A stretch of 64,000 nucleotides of DNA. It comes from C-114 sp963745405 (GTDB lineage Bacteria; Chloroflexota; Limnocylindria; Limnocylindrales; CSP1-4). Both the position numbers and the translations under genes were made by a program. The stretch's first letter is position 1. The number at the start of each line of letters is the position of its first letter. The stretch covers positions 2,604,001 through 2,668,000 of the forward strand of contig CAVUWY010000002.1 of NCBI GenBank assembly GCA_963745405.1, given 5' to 3'. A model generated the notes under the pieces. It was not told the DNA's origin and searched no databases. It was given only the letters and a program-made list of their open reading frames with translations. Positions 18,030-27,085 of the stretch are shown piece after piece.

Positions 18030-21000
18030 ATGAGAAGGACGATCCGGCGCCACGAGCCCGGCCGCCTCGAACAGATCCCGGTCTGGGGTGACATCGCGAT
18101 CCCGGGCGCCCCGCCCGAGGAGCCGGACGCCGGGGTCGCGGCACTGCTCGGCGGCCTGAACCCGGATCAGCGGCGCGCGGTCACCCACGGCGAGGGACCG
18201 CTCCTCGTCGTCGCCGGAGCGGGGACCGGCAAGACCCAGGTCATCACCCGGCGCATCGCCTGGCTGATCGCGACCCGCCGGGCGCGTCCATCGGAGATCC
18301 TCGCCCTCACGTTCACGGACAAGGCGGCCGACGAGATGGCCGTCCGCGTCGACCAGCTCGCGCCGTACGGCTTCGCCGACGCCTCGATCTCGACCTTTCA
18401 TGCCTTCGGCGACCGGATCATCCGCGAGTTCGCCCTGGAGGCCGGCCTGCCGCCGTCGGCCCGCGTGCTGTCCCGGGCCGAGGTGGTCCTCTTCCTCCGC
18501 GAGCACCTCTTCGACTTCGAACTCGACCGCTACCGGCCGCTCGGCGATCCGACTCGCTTCCTCGACGCATTGGCAGGCCTGTTCAGCCGCCTGAAGGACG
18601 AGGACATCGGCCCCGCCCGCTACGTCGACCATGCGGAGCGCGCGGTCGCCGCGGCCGCCCTCGCTGCGACCTCGATCGCAGTCCGTGGCGACGACGCCAC
18701 CGAGGCCGAGCGCGACGCAGGGGATGCCGCCGTGGAGGCCGCGGCCGGTGAGCTCGAGCTTGCCCGGGCATTCGAGCGCTACCAGGACCTTCTCGGACGG
18801 GCCGGCTATCTCGACTTCGGGGACCAGGTGAGCCGGGCCCTCCGTCTCGTCCGCGAATCGCCGAGCATCCGGACCCGCCTGCAGGACCGCTTTCGCTACA
18901 TCCTCGTCGACGAATTCCAGGACACGAACCGGGTCCAGTCGGAGCTTGTCGGGCTGCTCGCGGAGGGCCACCGGAACATCACCGTCGTGGGCGACGACGA
19001 TCAGTCCATCTACCGCTTCCGGGGAGCGGCGATCAGCAACATCCTCGAGTTCCGCGATCGCCATCGCCGCGCCCGGGTCGTCGTCCTCCGGCGCAACTAC
19101 CGTTCCCGGGCTCCGATCCTCGACGCGGCTTACCGGCTCATCCGCCACAACGACCCGGATCGGCTCGAGGTCCGGGTCGGGATCGACAAGCGCCTGCGCC
19201 CCGAGCGATCGAGCGATGACGCAGCGCCCGTCCGCCTCGAGGCGTTCGCGACCGGATCCGACGAAGCCGACTGGGTCGCGGCCGAGATCGGGCGCCGCAT
19301 CGCCGCCGGGGACCGGCCGCGGGATCACGCCGTCCTCGTACGGACGAATGCCGGGGCGGACCCGATCGTCCGGGCCCTCAGCGTGGCCGGCATCCCGTGG
19401 CGTTTCTCGGGCACGTCGGGCCTGTACGCCCGCCCGGAGGTGCGCCTGCTGCTCGCCGTGCTGCGGACCCTGGCCGACCCGCACTCGAGCGCGGACCTGT
19501 ACGCGCTGGCCGCCTCCGACGTGTACGACCTGGGCGGGGAAGACCTGACGGCGATCGTCACGACGGCTCGCCGGCGGAATCGCTCCATCTGGGAGGTGGT
19601 GGAGGAACTCGACCGCCAGCCCGGCCTGCTCCGACTCTCGCCGGCGACGAGGACCGCGCTGTCGCGCCTCGTCGCCGACGTCCGCCGCTGGACGGCGCTC
19701 TCCCACGAGCGACCGGCCGGCGAGGTCCTCTACACGTTCCTCCGCGAGTCCGGGATCCTCGCCCGCCTCGCGGCGGCGGATAGCGTCGCCGGCCAGGAGG
19801 CGGTCCAGAACGTCGCCCGGTTCTTCGAGGTCGTCCGCCGCCGCTCGGAGCTGCTCGCCGATCCGCGGGTCGCCTTCGTCGCGCCGCACCTCACGACGCT
19901 CGTCGAGGTGGGGGACGACCCGGCGACGGCCGAGCTCGACCCGGACGCCGATGCGGTCGCGGTGCTGACCGTCCACAAGGCCAAGGGCCTCGAATTTCCG
20001 GTCGTCTTCCTCGTCGGCCTCGTCGCCGGCCGCTTCCCGGCGGTGTCGCGGCGGGAGCAGCTGGGGGTCCCCGACGACCTGCTCGAGGAGACGCTGCCTG
20101 AGGGCGACTTCCAGCTCCAGGAGGAGCGTCGCCTCTTCTACGTTGCGATGACCCGGGCGCGCGACGAACTGGTCCTCTGCCACGCCGCGGACTACGGCGG
20201 GTCTCGCGCCCGGCGGGTCTCGCCGTTCGTGATCGAGGCGCTCGACCTCCCGACGGCCGGCTCGCCCGGTGCGGGCGCCCTGGTCGCGGGTCCACTGGAG
20301 AGACTGGCCGCATTGGAGCCGGCTGTGCCGCCGCCACCAGCCGCCCGGTCGACCGCCGATGGGCCACTGTCGCTCAGCTATGGCGCGATCGACGCCTATC
20401 TCACCTGCCCGGCGAAGTACCGCTACAGCCACGTCCTGCGGTTGCCGATCGCCCCGCACCACGCGCTCATCTATGGGTCCGCCCTCCACGCGGCGGTCCA
20501 GGAGTTCCATCGCCGCGAGGCGCGCGGGCAGGTGATGACCGAGGCTGAGCTCATCGCCTCGTTCGAGACCGCCTGGTCGAACGAGGGGTTCGTCACTCGC
20601 GAGCACGAAGAGGCGCGCCTCGAGGCCGGCCGCGACGCCCTTCGCCGGTTCCGGGCCGAGCAGCTCCTGCCCGGCGCGGTGATCCCCGCCTACGTCGAGC
20701 GCGAGTTCACCTTCATGCTCGACGGCGACCGGATCCGCGGTCGCTGGGACCGGGTCGACATCGAGCCGGCGGCGGACGGCGCGGTCGGGCCCGGCGTCGC
20801 CGTCGGGCCGGGTGTCGCAGCCGCCCCCTTTGCCGACGGCCTGCTGCCCGACGTCGTGGAGGACACGCTGCCCCTCCTGCCACGCGAGCGGGTGACGGTC
20901 ACCGACTACAAGTCGAGCGATGTCCGCGATCCGGCGGTCGCCCGCAAACGGGCCCGCGAATCGCTCCAGCTGTCGATCTACGCGCTCGCCTACCAGGCCC

Positions 21001-21218
21001 AGACGGGGCGGCTGCCCGATGCGGTCCAGCTGTGGTTCCTCGACACCGGCCTCGTCGGACGGGCCGAGGTCGACGAGCGCCGCCTGGCCAAGGCCCGCGC
21101 CCGCATCGCCGTCGCCGCGGCCGGCATCCGGGCTCGCGATTTCACGCCGCGGCCCGACCCGCTGTCGTGCTCCTATTGCCCGTACCGCGACATCTGCCCG
21201 GCGAGCGCGACGGCCTGA
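18030..21218 (+). CDS. UvrD/Rep-family helicase fused to a RecB-type nuclease (AdnB/AddA-like)
   Basis: A 1062-residue helicase-nuclease for DNA double-strand break processing. Superfamily 1 motifs are GAGTGKT at 63-69, VDEFQDTN near 290, DDDQSIYRFRGA, and LTVHKAKGLEFPVVF. The C-terminal third is a PD-(D/E)XK nuclease with GSALHAAVQEFHRR and TVTDYKSS near 957. One cysteine in YLTCPAKYRY near 792 and three in CSYCPYRDIC near 1046-1055 match the iron-sulfur cluster ligands of AddB/AdnAB nucleases. The ATG at 18030 is preferred over an upstream ATG at 17895, which would overlap DUF4446. No second subunit is nearby. The HAD gene starts directly after the stop. Confidence 0.93.
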   Translation: MRRTIRRHEPGRLEQIPVWGDIAIPGAPPEEPDAGVAALLGGLNPDQRRAVTHGEGPLLVVAGAGTGKTQVITRRIAWLIATRRARPSEILALTFTDKAADEMAVRVDQLAPYGFADASISTFHAFGDRIIREFALEAGLPPSARVLSRAEVVLFLREHLFDFELDRYRPLGDPTRFLDALAGLFSRLKDEDIGPARYVDHAERAVAAAALAATSIAVRGDDATEAERDAGDAAVEAAAGELELARAFERYQDLLGRAGYLDFGDQVSRALRLVRESPSIRTRLQDRFRYILVDEFQDTNRVQSELVGLLAEGHRNITVVGDDDQSIYRFRGAAISNILEFRDRHRRARVVVLRRNYRSRAPILDAAYRLIRHNDPDRLEVRVGIDKRLRPERSSDDAAPVRLEAFATGSDEADWVAAEIGRRIAAGDRPRDHAVLVRTNAGADPIVRALSVAGIPWRFSGTSGLYARPEVRLLLAVLRTLADPHSSADLYALAASDVYDLGGEDLTAIVTTARRRNRSIWEVVEELDRQPGLLRLSPATRTALSRLVADVRRWTALSHERPAGEVLYTFLRESGILARLAAADSVAGQEAVQNVARFFEVVRRRSELLADPRVAFVAPHLTTLVEVGDDPATAELDPDADAVAVLTVHKAKGLEFPVVFLVGLVAGRFPAVSRREQLGVPDDLLEETLPEGDFQLQEERRLFYVAMTRARDELVLCHAADYGGSRARRVSPFVIEALDLPTAGSPGAGALVAGPLERLAALEPAVPPPPAARSTADGPLSLSYGAIDAYLTCPAKYRYSHVLRLPIAPHHALIYGSALHAAVQEFHRREARGQVMTEAELIASFETAWSNEGFVTREHEEARLEAGRDALRRFRAEQLLPGAVIPAYVEREFTFMLDGDRIRGRWDRVDIEPAADGAVGPGVAVGPGVAAAPFADGLLPDVVEDTLPLLPRERVTVTDYKSSDVRDPAVARKRARESLQLSIYALAYQAQTGRLPDAVQLWFLDTGLVGRAEVDERRLAKARARIAVAAAGIRARDFTPRPDPLSCSYCPYRDICPASATA

Positions 21219-22049
21219 ATGACCGACGATCGGCTCCGGCCGCGGAACGAGGGGGCGACCCTGACGGGGATCGGGGCGATCACGTTCGACTTCGGCAACA
21301 CCCTCGTGTCGGTCACCCACGAGGCGTCGGAGCGGGTCGTCGAGCGGACGGCGGCCCGGGTCTCGGAGCGGTCCGGGCCTTTCGAGCGGGATCGTTTCCT
21401 CAGGACCTGGGCGGAGGAGCGAGAGCGCCAGTTCGCCGAGGAGGTGCCCGCCGGTCGTGAGGTCGACGTCGAAGTCCGGGTCGCCCGGGTCCTCGCCCGG
21501 CTCCGGGGGATGGAACGGCCGGGGGACCGCGAGCGCTGGGACGACGTCGCGGCGGCCGCCCTGTCCGACCCCGCCGAACGTGCCGCGGCGGTCGACGCCT
21601 ACAGCGACGCCTTCGTCGCGGAGGTCCCGGTGCCAGCCGAGGTCGGGCCGATCCTCGCCACGCTCGCCGCCGAGCGTCCGCTCGGGATCGTCTCCAACTG
21701 GCCGCTCGCCGCGACGATCGACCACTTCGTCGCCGCCGCCGGCTGGGACCGCCACCTCACGGCGGTCGTCGTCTCGCAGCGGGTCGGCGCCATCAAGCCG
21801 CAGCCGGCGATCTTCCGGGCGGCCGAGGCGGCTCTCGGCATCCCGGGCGGCAGGATCCTCCACGTCGGCGACGACTGGGCCGCCGACGTGGTCGGTGCCC
21901 GGCGGGCCGGCTGGCTCGTCGCCTACCTCCGCGACCACCAGGGTTCGACGCCGCTGCCGACGAGTGTGCGCGATGACGATATCGATCCCGATCTCCGGCC
22001 CGACCTCGAGCTCGACCGGTTGGCCGACCTGCCGGGGGCGATCCGATGA
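21219..22049 (+). CDS. HAD-family hydrolase
   Basis: A 276-residue haloacid dehalogenase superfamily member. Motif I is FDFGNTLVSV, in which the second Asp of DxD is Gly, a known variant. Motif II is IVSNW, motif III the lysine in AIKPQPAIF, and motif IV HVGDDWAADVVGA. A helical cap lies between motifs I and II. The substrate cannot be assigned. The ATG follows the helicase stop with no gap, so the two are cotranscribed. Confidence 0.9.
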   Translation: MTDDRLRPRNEGATLTGIGAITFDFGNTLVSVTHEASERVVERTAARVSERSGPFERDRFLRTWAEERERQFAEEVPAGREVDVEVRVARVLARLRGMERPGDRERWDDVAAAALSDPAERAAAVDAYSDAFVAEVPVPAEVGPILATLAAERPLGIVSNWPLAATIDHFVAAAGWDRHLTAVVVSQRVGAIKPQPAIFRAAEAALGIPGGRILHVGDDWAADVVGARRAGWLVAYLRDHQGSTPLPTSVRDDDIDPDLRPDLELDRLADLPGAIR

Positions 22050-22076
22050 CGGCGGCTGCGACGCGGGCCCGGCCGC

Positions 22077-22082
22077 TAGACT
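22077..22082 (+). promoter_or_regulatory. -10 hexamer, leaderless spacing
   Basis: TAGACT ends 8 bases before the ATG at 22091 of the small membrane protein. This favours that start over the upstream ATG at 22046 that overlaps the HAD stop. Confidence 0.5.
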
Positions 22083-22090
22083 CCGGCCGG

Positions 22091-22465
22091 ATGGAAGCGC
22101 GCGACCGCCTGTTCAATATCGCCATCCTCGTCGCGGCGGCAGTCGCCTGGATCCTGGTCGCGATCGTCCTGACGACGCGGGATCCGAAGGCCGACCCGAA
22201 TGCCGGGCCGCTCGGGGCGGCCCTCATCGGGCTCGCCTTCGCCCTCACCACCGCGCCGCTCTTCTGGCTGGCGACGTTCGCCCGTCACCGCCGGATCGCC
22301 TATCGCGGCGACTGGCTCCGCGCCCTGCGCCGCGGCGCATGGGTCGGGCTCATCGTCGGTATCTTCGTCGCGCTGCGGCTCCAGGAAGCGCTGCAGCTGC
22401 CGATCGCCCTGTTCATCGTCACCATGGTCCTCGTGGCCGAGGCGACCCTGTCGGCCGAACGCTGA
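22091..22465 (+). CDS. Small unknown membrane protein
   Basis: A 124-residue protein with about four hydrophobic segments (about residues 8-27, 40-58, 79-94 and 98-115) and no recognised domain. The start at 22091 (MEARDRLFNIAI) is chosen from the -10-like TAGACT 8 bases upstream and the abrupt onset of hydrophobic sequence. An ATG at 22046, overlapping the HAD stop, would add 15 residues. The function is unknown. It is followed after 29 bases by the M20 amidohydrolase. Confidence 0.7.
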   Translation: MEARDRLFNIAILVAAAVAWILVAIVLTTRDPKADPNAGPLGAALIGLAFALTTAPLFWLATFARHRRIAYRGDWLRALRRGAWVGLIVGIFVALRLQEALQLPIALFIVTMVLVAEATLSAER

Positions 22466-22494
22466 TCCCATCCGCCCAGACGAAGGAGTCGCCC

Positions 22495-23766
22495 GTGCCC
22501 GAGTTCGATCCCCAGGCCGTCCCAGCGGCGCCGTTCCCCGAGGTCAAGCGCCGGCTGGCTGCAGCGGTCCAGGCGAACCGGACCGAGATCCTCGGCCTGT
22601 CGCACCGGATCCACGCGACACCGGAGCCGGCCTACGAGGAGCGGCAGGCGGCGGCCTGGGTCGCCCAGAGCCTGCGCGACCACGGCTTCGAGGTGGAGAC
22701 GCCGGTCGGCACGCTCGAGACGGCGATCAGGGGGCGGCTCAGCGGCGGAGCCGGCGCGGGACCGCGGATCGGCGTGCTGGCCGAGTACGACGCCCTGCCG
22801 GGGCTCGGCCACGGCTGCGGCCACAACACGATGGCCGCCTCGGGTGTCGGGGCGGCGATCGCCCTGGCCTCGATCGCTGCCGAGCTCGACGGCGAGATCG
22901 TCTTCCTCGGCTGCCCGGCCGAGGAGCGGGGCTCGGGGAAGGCGCAGATGATCGAAGACGGGCTGTTCGACGGGCTCGATGCCGCCCTCCTCTACCACCC
23001 CTGCGACCGGAACCACGTCCACTGCGAGGCGCTGGCGAGCGAGGACATCGAGGTCGTCTTCACCGGCCGCCAGGCCCACGCGGCGTCGGACCCCTGGAAG
23101 GGGCTCAACGCGCTCGATGCCCTCATCCTCCTGTTCAACGGCGTCGCCCTGTGGCGTCAGCAGCTGCGCCCGAGCTCCCGCGTCCACGGCATCGTCCAGG
23201 AGGGTGGCACGGCGGCCAACATCATCCCCGACCGGGCCCGTGCCTGGTTCATGATCCGGAGCGACGACCGCGCCTACTACGAGACGATGCGCGCCCGATT
23301 CCGGGAGATCGCCGAGGGCGCGGCACTCCAGGCCGGCGTCTCGGTCGAGATCGGTTTCTTCGGCGGGGCCACGACGATGAACTCGAACCGGGTCCTCGAC
23401 GACCGCTGGGCCGCCAATGCGCTCGCCTACGGCGTCGTCGACCAGGGCCCGGATCCGTTCATCGGCAGCACCGACATGGGCAACGTGTCGTGGGTCGTCC
23501 CGACGATCCACCCCGACCTGTCGATCGTGGCTGGCCCGACCCCGGGCCATTCGATCGCGTTCCGGGATGCCGCCGCGGAGCCACTCGCCGATGCGACGAC
23601 GCTCCTCGCGGCGACGCTCGTCGCCCAGACGGCCTACGAGCTGTTCGCCGACCCCTCGCTCGTCGAGGCGGCCTGGGCCGAGTTCCGGAGGATGGCGGGC
23701 GCTCCATCGGGCTCGGCCGGTGCGGCCGGCGCGGCGGACGGTGCCTCCGGGGCCGGTCCGGGCTAG
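22495..23766 (+). CDS. M20 family amidohydrolase (AbgB-like)
   Basis: A 423-residue metal-dependent amidohydrolase. Motifs include LAEYDALPGLGHGCGHNTMA (metal-binding H-x-C-G-H near 106-110), CPAEERGSGKAQMIEDGLFD, a dimerisation domain (EVVFTGRQAHAASDPWKGLN), and the late GSTDMGNVSWVVP. The pattern fits the AbgB / aminoacylase branch that cleaves N-acyl or aminobenzoyl-amino acid amides. The GTG has an AAGGAG site 7 bases upstream, which fixes the start. The ureohydrolase gene follows after 126 bases, suggesting shared nitrogen-compound catabolism. The actual substrate is not known. Confidence 0.92.
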   Translation: MPEFDPQAVPAAPFPEVKRRLAAAVQANRTEILGLSHRIHATPEPAYEERQAAAWVAQSLRDHGFEVETPVGTLETAIRGRLSGGAGAGPRIGVLAEYDALPGLGHGCGHNTMAASGVGAAIALASIAAELDGEIVFLGCPAEERGSGKAQMIEDGLFDGLDAALLYHPCDRNHVHCEALASEDIEVVFTGRQAHAASDPWKGLNALDALILLFNGVALWRQQLRPSSRVHGIVQEGGTAANIIPDRARAWFMIRSDDRAYYETMRARFREIAEGAALQAGVSVEIGFFGGATTMNSNRVLDDRWAANALAYGVVDQGPDPFIGSTDMGNVSWVVPTIHPDLSIVAGPTPGHSIAFRDAAAEPLADATTLLAATLVAQTAYELFADPSLVEAAWAEFRRMAGAPSGSAGAAGAADGASGAGPG

Positions 23767-23892
23767 GCGTATCATCGCCTCGGCGCGCCCCGCTGGACGG
23801 CCGATGCGAACCGGCGGCGCCCCCAGAGACGGATCCGTGACCTCGCCGACGGCGTGAGCCGACGGCTGGCCCCGTCTCCCGGAGGACCACCC

Positions 23893-24975
23893 GTGTCCGA
23901 TCGTCCGCACCCTTCCGACGACCCGTCGACGCGTGACTTCGCGGCGGCCAACGGCTGGAACGTCGAGTACGAGACCTTCGACGATTTCGACCTGCCGACT
24001 TACGTCGGCATGCAGACGTTCAGCAAGCTGCCGTGGGTCCCCGATGCGGCGGAGATCGGCGCCCGGCGGGCCGACGTCGCGATCGTCGGGGTGCCGTTCG
24101 ACGACGGCGTGAGCCATCGCTCGGGAGCGCGCTTCGGGCCCCGGGCGATCCGCCAGGCGCAGTACACGAGCGGCCAGCTCAATTCGCTCCAACTCGGCGT
24201 CGAGCCGCTTGAAGTCCTCACCGTCGTCGACGCCGGGGACGCCAATATCGTGCCGGCCTGGATCGATCGAGCCCACGCCGTGATCTATCGCAAGATCCGT
24301 GAGGTGGCCGAGACCGGGGCGATCCCGATCATCCTCGGCGGCGACCACTCGATCACCTGGCCGGCGGCCACGGCCATCGCCGAGGTGCGCCGGCCGGGAA
24401 GCATCGGCATCGTCCACTTCGATGCCCACGCCGACACGGCGGACGAGGACCGCGGCGTCCTCAACGGCCACGGCACGCCGATGCGCCGGCTCATCGAGTC
24501 CGGCGCCGTCGCCGGCCGCAACTTCGTCCAGGTCGGCCTGCGCGGCTACTGGCCGCCGGTCGACGTGTTCGCGTGGATGAAGGAACACGGGCTCCGCTAT
24601 CACTTCATGACCGAGATCGAGGAACGGGGCGCCGAGGCGGTGATCGCCGACGCGATCGCCGAGGCGCTCGACGGTCCCGACGCGATCTACCTCTCGCTCG
24701 ACATCGACGTCATCGATCCGGGCCTGGCGCCCGGTACCGGAACGCCCGAGCCTGGTGGCATGCTCACCCGCGAGGTGCTGCGGGCCGTTCGGCAGGTCGT
24801 CGGTGCGGTCGACCTCGCCGGCATGGACGTGGTCGAGGTCTCCCCGCCCTACGACCACGCGGAGACGACGGCGATGGCGGCCAACCGGGCCGTCCTCGAA
24901 GCGATCAGCGCGCTCGCCGTCAAGAAGTCCGCCGGCCGGCCCGTCCGGTTCGAGCGCGGGTCCCGCCCCGGATGA
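23893..24975 (+). CDS. Ureohydrolase (agmatinase/guanidinobutyrase-type)
   Basis: A 360-residue binuclear metal enzyme of the arginase-agmatinase fold that releases urea from a guanidino compound. All six metal ligands are visible: H152 (LGGDHSITW), D177, H179 and D181 (FDAHADTAD), D270 and D272 (SLDIDVIDPG). The family signature continues as APGTGTPEPGG. The GTG start is supported by GGAGG at 23881-23885, 7 bases upstream. The N-terminal extension (RDFAAANGWNVEYETFDDFD) is longer than in typical SpeB. The substrate could be agmatine, guanidinobutyrate, guanidinopropionate or guanidine; motifs alone do not decide. The methyltransferase gene overlaps its stop. Confidence 0.92.
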   Translation: MSDRPHPSDDPSTRDFAAANGWNVEYETFDDFDLPTYVGMQTFSKLPWVPDAAEIGARRADVAIVGVPFDDGVSHRSGARFGPRAIRQAQYTSGQLNSLQLGVEPLEVLTVVDAGDANIVPAWIDRAHAVIYRKIREVAETGAIPIILGGDHSITWPAATAIAEVRRPGSIGIVHFDAHADTADEDRGVLNGHGTPMRRLIESGAVAGRNFVQVGLRGYWPPVDVFAWMKEHGLRYHFMTEIEERGAEAVIADAIAEALDGPDAIYLSLDIDVIDPGLAPGTGTPEPGGMLTREVLRAVRQVVGAVDLAGMDVVEVSPPYDHAETTAMAANRAVLEAISALAVKKSAGRPVRFERGSRPG

Positions 24976-25781
24976 CCCGATCGCGACCCGGCGAGGGCGA
25001 AGCGACGGCGGCCGAGGCGGCGGCCCTCGCCCGCCTCTACGACGTCGACCTCGTCGAGGACCCGGGCGACCTGGATCTCTACCTCGCCCTCGCCGGCCGG
25101 GCCGGCGGCCCGATCCTCGAGCTCGCGGTCGGGACCGGCCGGCTCGCCGTCCCGCTGGCAGCTGCCGGATACGACGTGACCGGGGTCGACATAGACCCGG
25201 CGATGCTCGCCCGGGCCCGCAGGCGGGCGGCGGCCGCAGGACGCGGCGTCGTTCCCCGGATCGATCTCGTCGAGGGCGACGCGCGGGACGTTCGCGTGCC
25301 CGGTCGTGGGACGTTCCGCCTCGCTCTCGTCGCCCTGAACTCGCTCATGATCATGGGCGACGCGGCGGCCCAGCGGGCGGTCGTGCGGACCCTGGCCGAC
25401 CATCTCGCCCCCGGCGGGCTCGCCGTGGTGGACGTCTGGCTCCCCGATGCCGACGATCTGGGACGGTACGACGGACGTCTCGTCCTGGAGTACACCCGCC
25501 GCGACCCGGAGACCGGGTCCACCGTGGCGAAGATGGGCAGCGCGCTCCACGACGCGGCCACCGCCACCGTCACCCTGACCACGATCTACGAAGAGGGTGA
25601 GGCCGGCGCGCCGACCGTTCGCTGGCTGCGGCGCGACCATCTCCGTCTCGTCTCGGCCGACGAGCTCCGGGCCTCCGCCGAGGCCGCCGGCCTGGCGGTC
25701 GAAGTCGTCGCCGGTTCCTACGACCTCGATCCACTCGGTCGGGGCTCCGACCGGGCGATCCTCGTCGGCGTCAGACCCTGA
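24972..25781 (+). CDS. Class I SAM-dependent methyltransferase
   Basis: A 269-residue Rossmann-fold methyltransferase. Motif I is LELAVGTGRLAVPLA, the acidic loop TGVDID, then LVEGDARDVRVP and the post-motif LVALNSLMI. The later part has the beta-sheet expected of small-molecule methyltransferases. The ATG overlaps the ureohydrolase stop (ATGA), so it is in the same operon. The acceptor substrate is unknown; a nitrogen compound linked to its neighbour is only a guess. Confidence 0.88.
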   Translation: MTRSRPGEGEATAAEAAALARLYDVDLVEDPGDLDLYLALAGRAGGPILELAVGTGRLAVPLAAAGYDVTGVDIDPAMLARARRRAAAAGRGVVPRIDLVEGDARDVRVPGRGTFRLALVALNSLMIMGDAAAQRAVVRTLADHLAPGGLAVVDVWLPDADDLGRYDGRLVLEYTRRDPETGSTVAKMGSALHDAATATVTLTTIYEEGEAGAPTVRWLRRDHLRLVSADELRASAEAAGLAVEVVAGSYDLDPLGRGSDRAILVGVRP

Positions 25782-25920
25782 GCCGTCCGACCCTGATCAA
25801 ACCGACCCTGGAACGTCCGGCCCCGTCCCACGACGACCGTAGGGAGCCGGCGCAGGGCAACCCATCCGTACTGCCCCTACCCGCACCCGATGGGGGACCG
25901 GCGGCAGACGACGCGCTTGT

Positions 25921-25926
25921 TACACT
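25921..25926 (+). promoter_or_regulatory. -10 hexamer, leaderless spacing
   Basis: TACACT ends 8 bases before the ATG at 25935 of the first CpaE/TadZ-like gene. No Shine-Dalgarno sequence lies in between. Confidence 0.5.
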
Positions 25927-25934
25927 CCAGCGCG

Positions 25935-27080
25935 ATGGCCAGCAATAACCAGGTCCGACTCCTCGTGATCGAGGACGTCCAACAGGTCGCCCAATACATC
26001 CGGGGACTGCTCAACGCCCAGGCCCACATCAAGCTCCTCGACGTCATCAACGACGGTTCGAAGGTGGCGGGCCAGGTCCAGCAGCTCAAGCCGGACGTCG
26101 TCATCATCGACGCCCTGCTGCAGGGCCGGGTCAAGGGCCTCCAGCTCGCCGCCCAGCTCCACGAGGGCCGGGCGGGAGTGCCCGTCATCATCCTCACCGT
26201 CCCCCAGAATCCCGTCGAGTCGAACCCCGCGGTCGGCGTCCACGGGGTCCTGTCGATGCCGTTTTCGGGCTACGACCTCATCAACCGCATCAACACGGTC
26301 CACACGGCATTCCAGGCCTCCGACGAGGGCGGCTCGTCGCGACTCCTGAGCGTCTTCGCCCCCAAGGGTGGGGTCGGCAAGACGACGATCGCGTTCAACC
26401 TCGCCGTGGCGATCGGCCAGCTCGGCAAGCGGACAGTCCTCATCGACGGCAGCCTCCAGTTCGGCGACATGCGGGCGCTTCTCAAGGTCCCCACCGACGC
26501 CCCGTCGATCCTCGACCTGCCGACCGACCGGATCCAGGAATCGGACCTCCAGGACGTCCTGTGGCGCGACCCGTCGGGCATCGACATCCTCCTCGCCCCG
26601 CCACGGGTCGAGATGGCCGAGATGGTGACCGTGCGGGACGTCGACAAGGTCCTGTCCCTCCTGCGCCGGGTCTACGAAGTGATCGTCCTCGACACGTCGC
26701 CGGCGTTGTCGGACGTGAACCTCGCCTTCCTCGACGCATCCGACACGATCATCGAGATCGTCACCTACGACTCGACGACCATCCACAACACCATCGCGGT
26801 GGCCGACGCGTTCCGGACCATCGGCTACTCGGCCTCGAAGGTCCAGTACCTGATCAACCGGGCCGACTCCGCCGGCGGCATCCAGGCCGACGAGCTGGCC
26901 AGGGCGCTCGGCCGGGTGCCGGAACATTCGATCGTCTCGGACGGGCTGCTCGTGGTGCAGTCGAACAACGAGGGCGTGCCGTTCGTCCTGGCCAACCCGC
27001 ACGCGCCGATCAGCCAGGACGTCGGCCGATTGGCCGCGGAGCTCCTCGAAGTCCGCCAGCCGGTCGCGGCGCACCGCTGA
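25935..27080 (+). CDS. CpaE/TadZ-like protein: degenerate receiver plus MinD-type ATPase
   Basis: A 381-residue two-domain protein. Residues 1-125 resemble a response-regulator receiver: E13-D14, a candidate phosphoacceptor D59 in VVIIDALL, and T88. The conserved lysine is replaced by methionine (SMPF at 107-110), so phosphorylation is doubtful. Residues 138-381 are a ParA/MinD ATPase with PKGGVGKTT at 143-151, LIDGSLQFGD, and VLDTSPALSD. CpaE/TadZ proteins place pilus machinery at cell poles, but no tad genes are nearby. The start at 25935 follows a -10 hexamer; an upstream in-frame ATG at 25890 precedes that hexamer and is unlikely. A second paralog lies near 52 kb. Confidence 0.88.
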   Translation: MASNNQVRLLVIEDVQQVAQYIRGLLNAQAHIKLLDVINDGSKVAGQVQQLKPDVVIIDALLQGRVKGLQLAAQLHEGRAGVPVIILTVPQNPVESNPAVGVHGVLSMPFSGYDLINRINTVHTAFQASDEGGSSRLLSVFAPKGGVGKTTIAFNLAVAIGQLGKRTVLIDGSLQFGDMRALLKVPTDAPSILDLPTDRIQESDLQDVLWRDPSGIDILLAPPRVEMAEMVTVRDVDKVLSLLRRVYEVIVLDTSPALSDVNLAFLDASDTIIEIVTYDSTTIHNTIAVADAFRTIGYSASKVQYLINRADSAGGIQADELARALGRVPEHSIVSDGLLVVQSNNEGVPFVLANPHAPISQDVGRLAAELLEVRQPVAAHR

Positions 27081-27085
27081 TCACG

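Noticed and set aside
17970..21938. A 1322-codon open frame on the minus strand opposite the helicase and HAD genes
   Set aside because: It is an antisense shadow typical of high-GC coding DNA: Asp/Arg/Gly/Val-rich with no domain, while the plus strand has clear helicase motifs.
23767..23892. A guanidine riboswitch before the ureohydrolase
   Set aside because: The spacer has small dyads such as ACGGATCCGT but none of the conserved guanidine-I core I would expect.
22300..24858. A 852-codon minus-strand frame over the M20 and ureohydrolase genes
   Set aside because: Low-complexity charged composition and no motif; the plus-strand enzymes have all catalytic residues.
25782..25934. A stem (GGGCA/TGCCC with GTAG/CTAC) before the first CpaE-like gene as a terminator
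   Set aside because: The pairing needs a large internal loop and has no tail, so it is too weak to claim.
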